Source: Silvimonas amylolytica (lineage in GTDB: Bacteria > Pseudomonadota > Gammaproteobacteria > Burkholderiales > Chitinibacteraceae). Taken from it: 64,000 nt of DNA. The notes under the pieces are model-generated. The model worked only from the letters and a program-made list of their open reading frames with translations, made no database searches and was not told the origin of the DNA. Position 1 is the stretch's first letter; each line of letters opens with the position of its first letter. The stretch covers positions 1,243,427 through 1,307,426 of the forward strand of contig NZ_BMLY01000001.1 of assembly GCF_014645555.1 (NCBI RefSeq), in the 5' to 3' direction. Position numbers and translations under genes: made by a program. Shown here piece by piece: positions 26,466 through 35,139 of the stretch.

Positions 26466-29165
26466 TCACGCCGTCTTGCGACGACCAAACAGCCATTTTT
26501 CTGCTTCGATCAGCACAAAAATCATGGCACCCACTCCCAGCGACATAAACCAGTACGAAGCCGGCAACGGTGCAGTACCAAAGATGCGGTTCATGGTGGG
26601 CGAATAGATAATCGCGTACTGCAGCGCGGCCAGAATGCCGGTGGTAATCCAGAGCGCAGCGTTCTGGAACATGCGCAAGTTCAGCGAGAAACCCGTTTGC
26701 TCACGGCAGTTGAACATATATACCCACTGCAATGTCACCAGCAATTGCAGCACCGCGGTGCGGATAAACGCCTCTTCCAGCCCTTGTGCAATCAAGGTCG
26801 CTTCCAGCCAGTACGCCCCACCAGCGATCAAAATCCCGACCATGGCAATTCGCCACAGGCCATGCAAATCCAGGATATTGATATTGGTTTTGCGGGGTGG
26901 TCGCTTCATCAAACCGGCTTCTGCCGGCTCAAACGCCAGGCCAAAAGCCAGCGTGGTTGAGGTGGCCATGTTCATCCACAAGATCTGCAATGGTGTCAGC
27001 GGGATGGTCGAACCAGCCAGCAAGGCAATCACAATGATCAACCCCTGCGCCAGGTTGGTGGGCAAGACAAACAGGATGGTCTTTTTCAGGTTGTCGTACA
27101 GACGGCGCCCTTCGGTGACGGCGGCAGCGATGGTAGAGAAGTTGTCATCCGCCAGGACCATATCAGCGGCCTCCTTGGTGACTTCTGTGCCCTTGATCCC
27201 CATGGCGATGCCCACATTGGCTTGCTTGAGCGCCGGTGCATCATTCACGCCGTCTCCCGTCATGCCGACCACGTGCTCCTGCGCTTGCAGGGCCTTGACG
27301 AGGCGTAACTTGTGGGCCGGGCTGGTACGGGCAAATACGTCATAGTCGCGGCTGGCGGAGATCAGTTCTTCATCCGACATGTGCTCCAGGGCTGCGCCGG
27401 TCATGACATGATCGGTACGATGCATGCCCAGCATGCGGGCAATGGCCATGGCGGTTTCCGGATGATCACCCGTGATCATTTTGACTTCGATACCTGCGGA
27501 GCGGCATGTGGCAATCGCGCTTATCGCCTCAGGACGTGGCGGGTCCATCATCGCGGCGACACCCAGCCATTGCAGGCCGGTTTTCAGGTCCTCATGATCA
27601 ATCTTGCCTGTGGTGGCATCCACGGGTTTGATACACGCGGCCACCATGCGCAGGCCCTGCCGTGCGAGCATGGCCATTTGCTCTTCCCACCAGGCATGGC
27701 GCACATCACGTTGGCCATCGGCAACGGCCTCGGATGCGGCCATGGCCAGCAAGATATCCGGCGCACCCGTCACCAGAATATGACGTTGGCCATTGATCTT
27801 GTGCAAGGTGGCTTGATACTTCCACGCCGAATCGAAGGGGATTTTGTCCAGCAAAACGGTGTCGTCAAACACAAAGCCAGACTTGGCGGCGAGCACTTGC
27901 AAAGCACCCGCTGTCGGCGCGCCCACCACCTGCCAATGGCCATGATCATCCTGACGCAGACTGCTGTCGTTGCACAAGTGGATGGCCGCGACGAACTGGG
28001 CAAAAACCGGATCCGCCTGCATCGTCGGTACCGCATCGGTAGCCCGGTTGCGCACTTCGCCTTGCGGGTTATAACTCTGACCAGTGATTTTGTACTGCTG
28101 GTCAGCCAGCACGACTTCTTTCACCGTCATTTCATTCATGGTGAGCGTGCCGGTTTTGTCAGAGCAAATGACGGTCATGGCACCCAGAGTTTCCGCCGTT
28201 GGCAGGCTACGGATAATCGCGTGTTTGCGCGCCATGGCCTGTACACCCAGCGACAACATGAGTGAGATCACCGCAGGCAAGCCTTCCGGCACGGAAGCCA
28301 CTGCAAGGCTGATCAAGGCCAGCAACAGTTCGCCTACCGGTACGGCATGGAACACCATGCTGTAGATGAACAGCACGGCCATGGCGCACAGAATGGCCCA
28401 GAAAATACCGTGCCCAAGTTTGTCGATCTGCTGCAACAACGGGGTTTTGGTCCGCTTCACATCCGCCAGCATGCCGTTGATCTGACCTAGCTCTGTCTGG
28501 GCGCCAATGGCAATCACGACCCCCTTGCCCGTACCGGCACTCACGGTGGTACCAGAATATGCCAGGTTGATCCGGTCCCCCAGTTGGGCGTGGTCGGCCA
28601 GGGCATCAGTCTGTTTGGATACAACCGTAGACTCGCCCGTCAGAATGGCTTCTTCGACCTGCAGGCTGTGCACCTCCAGCAGCCGCAAATCCGCCGGGAT
28701 CCGATCCCCCGGACGCACGGTGACCATATCTCCAGGCACCAATCCGGTCGCATCAATGTGCTGTGGTTTGCCATCACGAATCACCGCAGCGCTGCTTGAG
28801 AGCATATTGCGAATACCCTTGAGCGATTTCTCCGCCGCGTTTTCCTGGATATATCCAATCAAGGCATTGATTACAGCCACACACACAATAACGAGGGTGT
28901 CGATCCAGTGCCCCATTGCGCCGGTCAGCACCGCCGCCGCCAGCAGGATGTAGATCAACACATCGTTGAAATGGCCAATAAAGCGGCGCCAGGCCGGAAT
29001 GGGCGGTTTTTCCGGCAGGCTATTCGGGCCATATTGCGTGTGACGTCGCTGTGCGGCGGCACCACTCAGGCCATCTGCACTGGTCTCGAGTGTGTCGAGT
29101 GTCTGGTTGATATCCAGTTGATACCAGGGCGTTGTGTTCAGGCCAGGCAGCTTGTCGTGGTTCAT
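26466..29165 (-). CDS. Type II P-type cation-transporting ATPase
   Basis: This inner-membrane pump of 899 residues resembles calcium/sodium-type (SERCA or Na,K-like) bacterial ATPases. Key motifs are TGES (actuator), PEGLP in transmembrane helix 4 (VASVPEGLPAV), phosphorylation site CSDKTGTLTMNEMTV, KGAPE-type region read here as VTGAPD, MITGDHPETA, and the hinge VGMTGDGVNDAPALK. About ten membrane helices are seen, with an N-terminal cation-ATPase domain. ATG 29165 follows a strong AGGAGG; the open frame continues 32 codons without support. The pumped ion cannot be fixed from motifs alone. Confidence 0.93.
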   Translation of the reverse strand: MNHDKLPGLNTTPWYQLDINQTLDTLETSADGLSGAAAQRRHTQYGPNSLPEKPPIPAWRRFIGHFNDVLIYILLAAAVLTGAMGHWIDTLVIVCVAVINALIGYIQENAAEKSLKGIRNMLSSSAAVIRDGKPQHIDATGLVPGDMVTVRPGDRIPADLRLLEVHSLQVEEAILTGESTVVSKQTDALADHAQLGDRINLAYSGTTVSAGTGKGVVIAIGAQTELGQINGMLADVKRTKTPLLQQIDKLGHGIFWAILCAMAVLFIYSMVFHAVPVGELLLALISLAVASVPEGLPAVISLMLSLGVQAMARKHAIIRSLPTAETLGAMTVICSDKTGTLTMNEMTVKEVVLADQQYKITGQSYNPQGEVRNRATDAVPTMQADPVFAQFVAAIHLCNDSSLRQDDHGHWQVVGAPTAGALQVLAAKSGFVFDDTVLLDKIPFDSAWKYQATLHKINGQRHILVTGAPDILLAMAASEAVADGQRDVRHAWWEEQMAMLARQGLRMVAACIKPVDATTGKIDHEDLKTGLQWLGVAAMMDPPRPEAISAIATCRSAGIEVKMITGDHPETAMAIARMLGMHRTDHVMTGAALEHMSDEELISASRDYDVFARTSPAHKLRLVKALQAQEHVVGMTGDGVNDAPALKQANVGIAMGIKGTEVTKEAADMVLADDNFSTIAAAVTEGRRLYDNLKKTILFVLPTNLAQGLIIVIALLAGSTIPLTPLQILWMNMATSTTLAFGLAFEPAEAGLMKRPPRKTNINILDLHGLWRIAMVGILIAGGAYWLEATLIAQGLEEAFIRTAVLQLLVTLQWVYMFNCREQTGFSLNLRMFQNAALWITTGILAALQYAIIYSPTMNRIFGTAPLPASYWFMSLGVGAMIFVLIEAEKWLFGRRKTA

Positions 29166-29682
29166 TGAGCACCTCCTGCCTGGCGGCGGAGATGGCGGCG
29201 TGAGCCGGAGTAATGAAGTCGAGGCACGTGTTTGCTCCTTTGTCATGTTGAACAAAGTCAAACAGGTGCCGCGGCAAGGCGGCGAGCAGACAATGGATCA
29301 AACAACTCTGGCAAATCTGCAGAGTTTGATGATCAGGCAATATGTTGATGTTCTGCGGTGGTTGTTTGACCTGTGTCCTGAGTGGGAAATGGGCGGGTTC
29401 CGGGCATCAAATTTATCAAATAACCTATTGAATAATCAGTTAAATGTTGCCGTCATACCGCGCATGTAAATATTTGCCCCAGACAGCCATATCATCATAT
29501 TGCCCGAGCCGTCTGTGCCGAATTTGGCAAACCGGACCCACACCTTGCCACACGCACCAACACCATATCAGGCGATGCTAAAACACCTCGCCGCCCTCCC
29601 CGAAACCACCAACGCCACACGAGCGTAGAGCAACAGCCCGACGAGCGATATCATGGTGCCTTCACTCCTCAAAGAGCCTTCC
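29166..29682. other. Intergenic region between the ATPase and FKBP genes
   Basis: A short plus-strand frame from ATG 29293 to 29469 (58 codons, ending in an Asn-rich tail) is possible but lacks a clear ribosome site and any family resemblance. The rest appears non-coding and should contain the divergent promoters. An AT-rich patch at 29405-29450 is the best promoter-like part. Confidence 0.35.
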
Positions 29683-30114
29683 ATGACCTTCGCCTTTGCC
29701 CGCCAAGCCCTCCTCGGCCTGACTGCCGCTTTGACCCTGAGCGCGACCTACGCCGCCGGCACACCCGCCGCCACGACTGAAAAACTGCCCAGCGGTGCCA
29801 CCATCACCCACACGGTTGTCGGCAAAGGTGCGCAGCCTACCGCCAACTCTACCGTGACGGTGCACTACAAAGGCACCTTGCAAAGCACTGGCGCGGTATT
29901 TGATAGCTCTTACACCCGTAACCAGCCGCTCACTTTTTCCCTGGCGCAGGTAATCCCTTGCTGGCAGCAAGCCATTCCGAAAATGAAGGTTGGCGGCAAA
30001 GCCCATCTGGTTTGCCCGGCCGCTTCCGCTTACGGCACTGCGGGTGCCGGCAATGTCATCCCGCCCAACGCAACCCTGCTGTTTGATGTGGAATTGCTGG
30101 ACGTGAAGGGCTAA
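29683..30114 (+). CDS. Periplasmic FKBP-type peptidyl-prolyl isomerase
   Basis: This is a single-domain FKBP of 143 residues with an N-terminal signal peptide (cut near TYAAG). The FKBP core has VTVHYKGTLQSTGAVFDSSY, the PLTFSL-QVIPCWQQAIPKMKVGGKAHLVCP segment and GNVIPPNATLLFDVELL. Two cysteines (in VIPCW and VCPA) could form a disulfide in the periplasm. ATG 29683 is preferred over the ATG at 29653 because the signal peptide begins there. It is monocistronic with its own terminator. Confidence 0.92.
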   Translation: MTFAFARQALLGLTAALTLSATYAAGTPAATTEKLPSGATITHTVVGKGAQPTANSTVTVHYKGTLQSTGAVFDSSYTRNQPLTFSLAQVIPCWQQAIPKMKVGGKAHLVCPAASAYGTAGAGNVIPPNATLLFDVELLDVKG

Positions 30115-30145
30115 GCAAACACTCGGGCTCAATATCAAGCCCCTG

Positions 30146-30187
30146 ATAAAAAGCCGGACCAGTGCAAATGCTGGTCCGGCTTTTTTA
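30146..30187. terminator. Terminator after the FKBP gene
   Basis: Arms built on AAAGCCGGACCAG and CTGGTCCGGCTTT surround an 8-base loop, with A and T runs on both sides. Confidence 0.95.
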
Positions 30188-30385
30188 TCACTCGACGCCA
30201 TAACGCCACGGCCTCGCCCCTGATTCACTAGTCTGAAGCTCGGTTGTCATTAACATAAGCTATACCGGAACACAAAATAGTCATGGAAGATCACCCAACT
30301 GCCCGGCAACAGGGATGTTGGCGGGGTCTCTGGTCACCGCCCTCCCCTGATCATTACTTCGCAATCAAGGCGTTGGGTCTCCGAA

Positions 30386-31456
30386 ATGAAAACAATCGCG
30401 TTACTGGCATTGATGGTGGGTCTGAGCGCTTGCACCTCAACCTCGACGCACCCCATTACCGATCAGCAAGGGGCAGTTATCCCTGGCAGCATTGCCAGTC
30501 TGGAAGCGATTCAGCTTGGCGGCGTGAGGCAATGGATTCTCATCCGCGGCAAAAGTATGACCAACCCGATTCTGCTGAAGCTGCATGGCGGGCCAGGACA
30601 GGCAGAAATGGCCACCGTGGCCTTCAATCGCCAACTTGAAGATGAATTTGTGGTGGTGGAATGGGATCAGCGAGGCGCTGGCAAGTCTGCGGATGCCATC
30701 AACCCGGAGCGCGCGATGACCACCGACCAGTTCGTCCAGGACACCCATGAATTAACCCGATTATTGCTGCAGCGGTTTCACCAGCGCCAATTGATTCTGG
30801 TCGGACACTCCTGGGGCAGCATCATCGGCTTGCTGGCTGTGCAGAAATACCCGCAGGACTATCAAGCATTTGTCAGCACCGGACAGATCGTCAGTTTCAG
30901 CCAGGGTATGGCGGTGAGTTACGCCTTCTTGCTGGATGAAGCCAAACGACGTGGAAACACCGAAGCGCTCGATCAACTCAGCCAGATCGGCCCACCGCCT
31001 TATCAAGGCCCTGACAGCAAGTCCAGGCGGGACGTCTATGAGAAATGGCTAGGCCATTTCGGCGCATTGTGGCACGGCAACACGGGGTTTGACCGCGTCG
31101 GCTGGATGATCTCGTCAGTCGAGTATGCATGGCCAGAAAAACTGGCATTTGAACGCGCGGCAGAACGGTCATTCGATCTACTACTCCCCCAACTCGCAAC
31201 CACAGATCTGGCCACCACCGTACCCAAGGTCGACGTCCCGGTATATTTTGCAGTCGGCCGATATGACCATCTCGCCCCGTATGAAATCAGCCAAGCGTAT
31301 TTCACCCACCTGCAAGCACCTGCCAAAACATGGGTCTGGTTTGAAAACTCAGCACATTTTCCACAGTGGGAAGAACCGCAGAAGTTTCATGATTTGCTCA
31401 CACAGAAAGTACTACCTGAAACAGAAGGACTACGCGTCAGATCTACTGACAAATGA
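30386..31456 (+). CDS. Lipoprotein alpha/beta hydrolase (proline iminopeptidase-like)
   Basis: This is an alpha/beta-hydrolase fold enzyme of 356 residues with a lipoprotein signal (lipobox LSAC, C16), so it is probably anchored in an envelope membrane. It has the oxyanion motif HGGPG (68-72), the DQRGAGKS strand-turn, the nucleophile elbow GHSWGS (S142), a plausible acid Asp in GRYDHLAP and His in SAHFPQWEEP. These are features of the S33 iminopeptidase group, but the substrate is not evident. It is a single-gene unit with a terminator after it. Confidence 0.88.
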   Translation: MKTIALLALMVGLSACTSTSTHPITDQQGAVIPGSIASLEAIQLGGVRQWILIRGKSMTNPILLKLHGGPGQAEMATVAFNRQLEDEFVVVEWDQRGAGKSADAINPERAMTTDQFVQDTHELTRLLLQRFHQRQLILVGHSWGSIIGLLAVQKYPQDYQAFVSTGQIVSFSQGMAVSYAFLLDEAKRRGNTEALDQLSQIGPPPYQGPDSKSRRDVYEKWLGHFGALWHGNTGFDRVGWMISSVEYAWPEKLAFERAAERSFDLLLPQLATTDLATTVPKVDVPVYFAVGRYDHLAPYEISQAYFTHLQAPAKTWVWFENSAHFPQWEEPQKFHDLLTQKVLPETEGLRVRSTDK

Positions 31457-31493
31457 CGCAAACCCCGCCACATGAAACACGGCTTGCAAATGA

Positions 31494-31528
31494 AAAACGC
31501 CGGATCAGTCTTTGAACTGATCCGGCGT
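31494..31528. terminator. Terminator after the lipoprotein hydrolase gene
   Basis: The GCCGGATCAGT / ACTGATCCGGC stem with a 6-base loop is flanked by A-runs and followed by T7. Confidence 0.93.
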
Positions 31529-31907
31529 TTTTTTGTATGGCCGGAATGGCGGGATTTAAACAAAGGCATCCTCCGGGACCGGCACGCGAATTCTTGCTAA
31601 AAAAAGTATGGAAAATTTTGCTTCATTCCGACGCGATTACGTATCCGGTGGCCCCATACACCGCGTCATGCACCCAAGGAATGGGTACGCAGGCTGGCAG
31701 CAATTCGGCCTGAGCAGACGGTGAAGCAACCAGCTCTAACTGGCCACTTCCACATTAGAAGCGGACGCTCCGTTTTATTCGTGGGACCATCATAAAAGCC
31801 ATCTAGCGTCCCAAGGGTGACGCTAGTGACCAATATCTTCCACTTGCTCGTGCCGAATGTATGGCGGCCTGTAGCAGAATGCTGGTTTAAACAATAGAAG
31901 CTGCATC
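31529..31907. other. Non-coding stretch with relic-like sequence
   Basis: No gene is supported. The composition is mixed and lower in GC than the flanks. Short words such as CAATTCGGCC and GAAGCGGACG recur in the relic-like region at 32247-32460 and in part near 50700, which suggests decayed copies of a common intergenic sequence. Confidence 0.35.
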
Positions 31908-32201
31908 ATGGATATCCGTGAACTTGAAGAAAGCCGTGTCTTATCTATCGCAGTGGATCAAGCACATCGATATTTTGAGATGGTTGTCAGTCTCGATGAC
32001 GGGACCAGAATCAAACTGATGGCATGGAATACGGACGGCACAGAGCTAACTATCAAGTTTGGTGCCCTTGACGTTAAAAACTCCCGCGAACTTGGAGAGC
32101 TTGAAGGGATAAACATCGTTGATAGTGTTTTGTTCCTCGAAGGTGATTTTGGAGATTTAACAATTCGATCCACCTCGATTTCTATTGAAAAGCTGATGTA
32201 A
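31908..32201 (+). CDS. Low-GC orphan hypothetical protein
   Basis: I do not recognise this 97-residue acidic protein. It looks like an alternating beta-strand protein (HRYFEMVVSLDDGTRIKLMAW, ELTIKFGALDV, NIVDSVLFLEGDFGDLTIRST). Its GC content (about 44 percent by eye) is well below that of its neighbours, suggesting recent acquisition. A weak AGAAG site lies before the ATG. Its size, fold and composition would fit an orphan immunity-type protein, but no toxin gene is present, so that is speculation. Confidence 0.5.
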   Translation: MDIRELEESRVLSIAVDQAHRYFEMVVSLDDGTRIKLMAWNTDGTELTIKFGALDVKNSRELGELEGINIVDSVLFLEGDFGDLTIRSTSISIEKLM

Positions 32202-32505
32202 CTACGATGCGACGGGCTTCATCGAGCTGAAAGCTATCTGTCACCGGTGATTGCATCTGGCCACAGACGGCATATCGCCAACGTCAACTTTGACGTCCAT
32301 AACGGACGGCGAAGCTACGAAGTACGAGCGGCGGCTTTGGCCGATGAGTTGCCTATGTTTGGTCGGGCCTGGCGGCAATTCGGCCGAAGCGGCCTTTCCA
32401 TTTCACGAGCACGGACGTCCGCTACCGACCCCAAGCGGACTGCCTGCCTGGCAATAGCCAAGACTCCCGACCTGGTATCCAAAAAACCTCTCAGCCCTAA
32501 GCTAG
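32202..32505. other. Relic-like non-coding region
   Basis: The plus-strand frame 32247-32588 has no family features, no ribosome site and runs into the SDR gene antisense. I treat the stretch as decayed intergenic sequence. Confidence 0.4.
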
Positions 32506-33330
32506 TTAGCCTGACGCAGATACACTCAGGCTATGCCACGCTTCGTCGGTTTGAGCCAAATTTGCCGCTGCGAGTGCTGCGTATTTGACCGCATCTGTAC
32601 CGATCAGCAAGCGTACAGGTGCATCCGAACGACCTTCTATCTGCAGTACGATCGCAGCGACCTTGGCAGGGTCTGATGGCTCAGTGCCTGCTGCGGCCCG
32701 ATGCGATCCAGCCCTCACCCCAACTGTTTGTTGATAAGGTTCGCTGATGGCAGGAATGGTCATGGATGAACCAGCCCAATCTGTCCTCATGCCACCCGGC
32801 TCCAGCACTGTCACCTTGATGCCCAGGGGGGCTACTTCGAGTGCGAGAACCGTGGAAAACCCGCTCACTGCCCATTTCGCGCTCTGATATGCAGCCAAGC
32901 CTGGCGTACCCAGACGCCCGCCCAGCGAGGATACCTGGAAGATGTGGCCGCTACCTTGAGCGCGCAGGATCGGCAGCACGGCTTTAGTCACATTCACGAC
33001 GCCATAAAAATTTGCGTCGATTTGTGCTTTGAAGTCGTCCAAAGTCACATCCTCCACAGAGGCCATGTCACCGTAACCGGCGTTATTGACCACCACGTCA
33101 ATGCGCCCGAAGTGCGCCACTGCGGCATGGATAGCGCGCTGCGCCTGTGCGTTGTCAGTCACATCGAGCGCGAAGGGATAGATCGCGTCGCCATATTCAG
33201 CCACCAGATCGTCAAGTTGCTGAGGCTTGCGCGCTGTTGCAACTACACGATTGCCTGCCTGCAATGCTGCCTTTGCGATGGCGCGGCCGAGGCCGCGAGA
33301 ACTTCCGGTAACAAACCATACTTTGGACAT
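32506..33330 (-). CDS. SDR-family oxidoreductase
   Basis: This is a classical short-chain dehydrogenase/reductase, 274 residues. It has the NAD(P) motif TGSSRGLGRAIA, NNAGYG, catalytic Ser in QVSSLGGR and the YxxxK pair in AAYQSAKWAVSG, all intact. The C-terminal layout (EPGGMRTDWAGSS, then PVRLLIGTDA) matches the ketoreductase-like group often annotated as oxidoreductase/SDR family protein. AAGGAG precedes ATG 33330; 12 upstream codons are unsupported. It stands alone in a loosely packed region, with the substrate unknown. Confidence 0.9.
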   Translation of the reverse strand: MSKVWFVTGSSRGLGRAIAKAALQAGNRVVATARKPQQLDDLVAEYGDAIYPFALDVTDNAQAQRAIHAAVAHFGRIDVVVNNAGYGDMASVEDVTLDDFKAQIDANFYGVVNVTKAVLPILRAQGSGHIFQVSSLGGRLGTPGLAAYQSAKWAVSGFSTVLALEVAPLGIKVTVLEPGGMRTDWAGSSMTIPAISEPYQQTVGVRAGSHRAAAGTEPSDPAKVAAIVLQIEGRSDAPVRLLIGTDAVKYAALAAANLAQTDEAWHSLSVSASG

Positions 33331-33384
33331 GAAATCGCTCCTTGAAGTTGGAAAGACATCCCTCAACCGGCAACGACTTCACGC

Positions 33385-33456
33385 GGCATCATCGCTGGCA
33401 TGAGCGTGATTGTGAGCGAAGCGCTTGCTGCGCTCCTCGCCCAATCGTCCATGTAG
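33385..33456. repeat. 72-bp repeated element, copy 1
   Basis: It aligns without gaps to 34689-34760, with 50 of 72 positions identical by my count. It lies 54 bases upstream of the SDR start on the minus strand. On the minus strand it can be read as LGEER-x3-FA-x-N, on the plus strand as a short hydrophobic peptide, so it may be a relic of a coding sequence or a dispersed intergenic element. Confidence 0.5.
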
Positions 33457-33906
33457 ACCTTCCATCTTTGTTCTTACCTAGCGTTCTCTTGAGGTTGGGG
33501 CTGGGTAAGAGTCAGCGCATTGCGTTTTTTTCCTGGCAAATTGGTCCCGGGGTCTGCAGCTAACACTGGATCACAACGCATAACGTGCGAGCCAGGTGGT
33601 ACCGCCATAGGATTCCATTGGAATAAAACCTGTGGTGCGGGCCGGGTTCTGGCCAGTTGCCACGAGGACCTGTCCCGACATCAAAGAATTGGCCAAATGG
33701 AACCGCACAACGCAATTTACACAGCAAGCGTCCGCGTGCATGTCTGCCGCAATTGCACGAACCGCAGTGTCGAAGAACGCTTCAAAGATCTGCACAGACC
33801 GGCCCAAGCAAGGGGCGACGTCACGGCTCTGGAAGAGCACCTTCGTGCTGGCTGGTCGCCCAACGCCCCAAACCCGATGCGATTGGCCAAGCGGGAACCA
33901 GACGCG
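33457..33906. other. Region without a convincing gene
   Basis: Open frames exist on both strands (for example 33520-33909 plus and 33571-33915 minus), but they overlap each other, lack ribosome sites and resemble no family. The region may contain remnants of decayed genes. Confidence 0.4.
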
Positions 33907-34118
33907 TGAAAGCAAACTATTGGGTATTAATTTCAGTTGCCGTCGCCGCCGCGGTTACAACTTGCACCAGCACCAAGGTTCACTCAGCCGAGAGCACGCA
34001 GTCACCTCTGACTGAGAAGGTCTGTTCCATAAGAAATGTGCCCCCTTCTCAACCTCATGGACAATTCCGCGGATGTGAGGAAGAGGCGGTTCAGGGTGCG
34101 AAGCGCGTGAACACGTAA
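33907..34118 (+). CDS. Possible small lipoprotein
   Basis: GTG 33907 opens a 70-codon frame whose first residues, VKANYWVLISVAVAAAVTTC, look like a signal with lipobox VTTC. After that the chain is short and Cys-containing. It overlaps the end of the minus-strand cytochrome gene by 28 bases and has a weak ribosome site, so it may be fortuitous. Confidence 0.3.
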
Positions 34119-34675
34119 TCGCGGTCCTTGACCAGCGCGGCGTGGCAGGCGAAGCAGGTCTGGTGCTGGGCTAGATCGGCTGGCTTGCCATCAATGAAGC
34201 GACCGAAGCCCCAGCCGCCGGTGGCCGCATAGCGTTTGGAATCCTTGACCATGACCTGCACGGTCGTCGGCGCGCCGGGCACCAGCGCAGTGCCGAACTC
34301 CGGTGATGGCTTATGCTTCCAGGCCAGTTTGACGAGCACCGTGCCCTCCGGGAAAGGTTTGGTCTTGTCGGTCTTATACGCATCCATCGCCACATCGTTG
34401 CCTAGTACCGCGCGCAGCTCATTGAGCTCACCCGCCTCCAGTGCCGGTGCCACGAACTGCCACTGGCGATAGCCTTGCGGCACCTTGACGCCGTAGATCG
34501 GCGAGGCTGCAGGGTCGTTTGCTGGCGGCAACTCTCCCGCGCTGGCCCACATCGGGCTGGCGATCGCCGCAGCCACAACGGCGCAGGCCGCGAACCATGC
34601 CAGCGGCTTGATGTAGGGGTGACGGCAGGCGGCAGTGGTGGTTTTTAGCGCGTTCTCTGGCTGCAATTCATTCAT
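34091..34675 (-). CDS. Cytochrome P460-family protein
   Basis: This is an exported c-type haem protein of 194 residues. A signal/anchor segment runs from about 22 to 46 (ending WASAG). The P460 domain follows, with the GTVLVKLAWKHKPSPEF strand and a C-terminal haem site CFACH, followed by KDRDYVFTRFAP, the characteristic end of the family. Known members oxidise hydroxylamine or bind nitric oxide; whether this one carries the Lys-haem crosslink of true P460 cannot be told here. The start codon overlaps a short upstream frame in an ATGAATGA arrangement, and GGAG lies at 34684-34687. Confidence 0.88.
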   Translation of the reverse strand: MNELQPENALKTTTAACRHPYIKPLAWFAACAVVAAAIASPMWASAGELPPANDPAASPIYGVKVPQGYRQWQFVAPALEAGELNELRAVLGNDVAMDAYKTDKTKPFPEGTVLVKLAWKHKPSPEFGTALVPGAPTTVQVMVKDSKRYAATGGWGFGRFIDGKPADLAQHQTCFACHAALVKDRDYVFTRFAP

Positions 34676-34688
34676 GTTCTAACTCCGG

Positions 34689-34760
34689 GGCACCATCGGT
34701 GGTATGGCGCTGATTCTGGGCGAAGTATTCCCGGCGCTCTTCGCCCAATGGTCTGTGCCA
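34689..34760. repeat. 72-bp repeated element, copy 2
   Basis: Gap-free partner of 33385-33456. It lies 14 bases upstream of the cytochrome P460 start. It contains an internal inverted repeat, GGGCGAAG with CTTCGCCC on the minus strand, that copy 1 keeps only in part. Confidence 0.5.
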
Positions 34761-35139
34761 ACAATCTGACCATTGTCAGACCCTGTATCCCGTTGAGAAG
34801 AATCGGCCGGTCACAACTGAAAAGATGGAGAGTGCTGGGGCCGTGACCATGGCGGGATGGAGAGGAATCACAACAAAAAACAGCACAAACCGGAACGAAC
34901 TGCGCCGAAGTCCGGAAGCTGAAGGAATACGCGCTTTCTTATGCAAATTCCGGTCACGACTTACCTATGCGGATAGCAATGTCCCCCAAAAACGGCACAG
35001 AAGGGAATCTGCCAAGCCTCCGGACTCTGAACACACACGAAACTTAGCTCGTATCGCTTCGATCCCGAGAAAAGGTGATTGACCATAATTTGGTAGAAAT
35101 GGACAGTGATACTTTTCCAGGCTCGTCCAGCTACGCACC
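34761..35139. other. Intergenic region upstream of the MFS gene
   Basis: No gene is supported; the 85-codon plus-strand frame at 34825-35082 has no recognisable feature. The region should contain the promoter for the following transporter. Confidence 0.4.

Noticed and set aside
29293-29469. Small plus-strand ORF starting MDQTTLANLQ
   Set aside because: No clear ribosome site and no family resemblance; the Asn-rich tail follows an AT-rich patch that looks like promoter DNA.
32247-32588. 113-codon plus-strand frame
   Set aside because: It runs antisense into the SDR gene and consists of relic-like repeats.
33520-33915. Overlapping frames on both strands, one with a CxxC motif
   Set aside because: They occupy the same DNA in opposite directions, lack ribosome sites and show no recognisable domain. 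A DUF1636-like reading was considered but does not hold beyond the first Cys pair.
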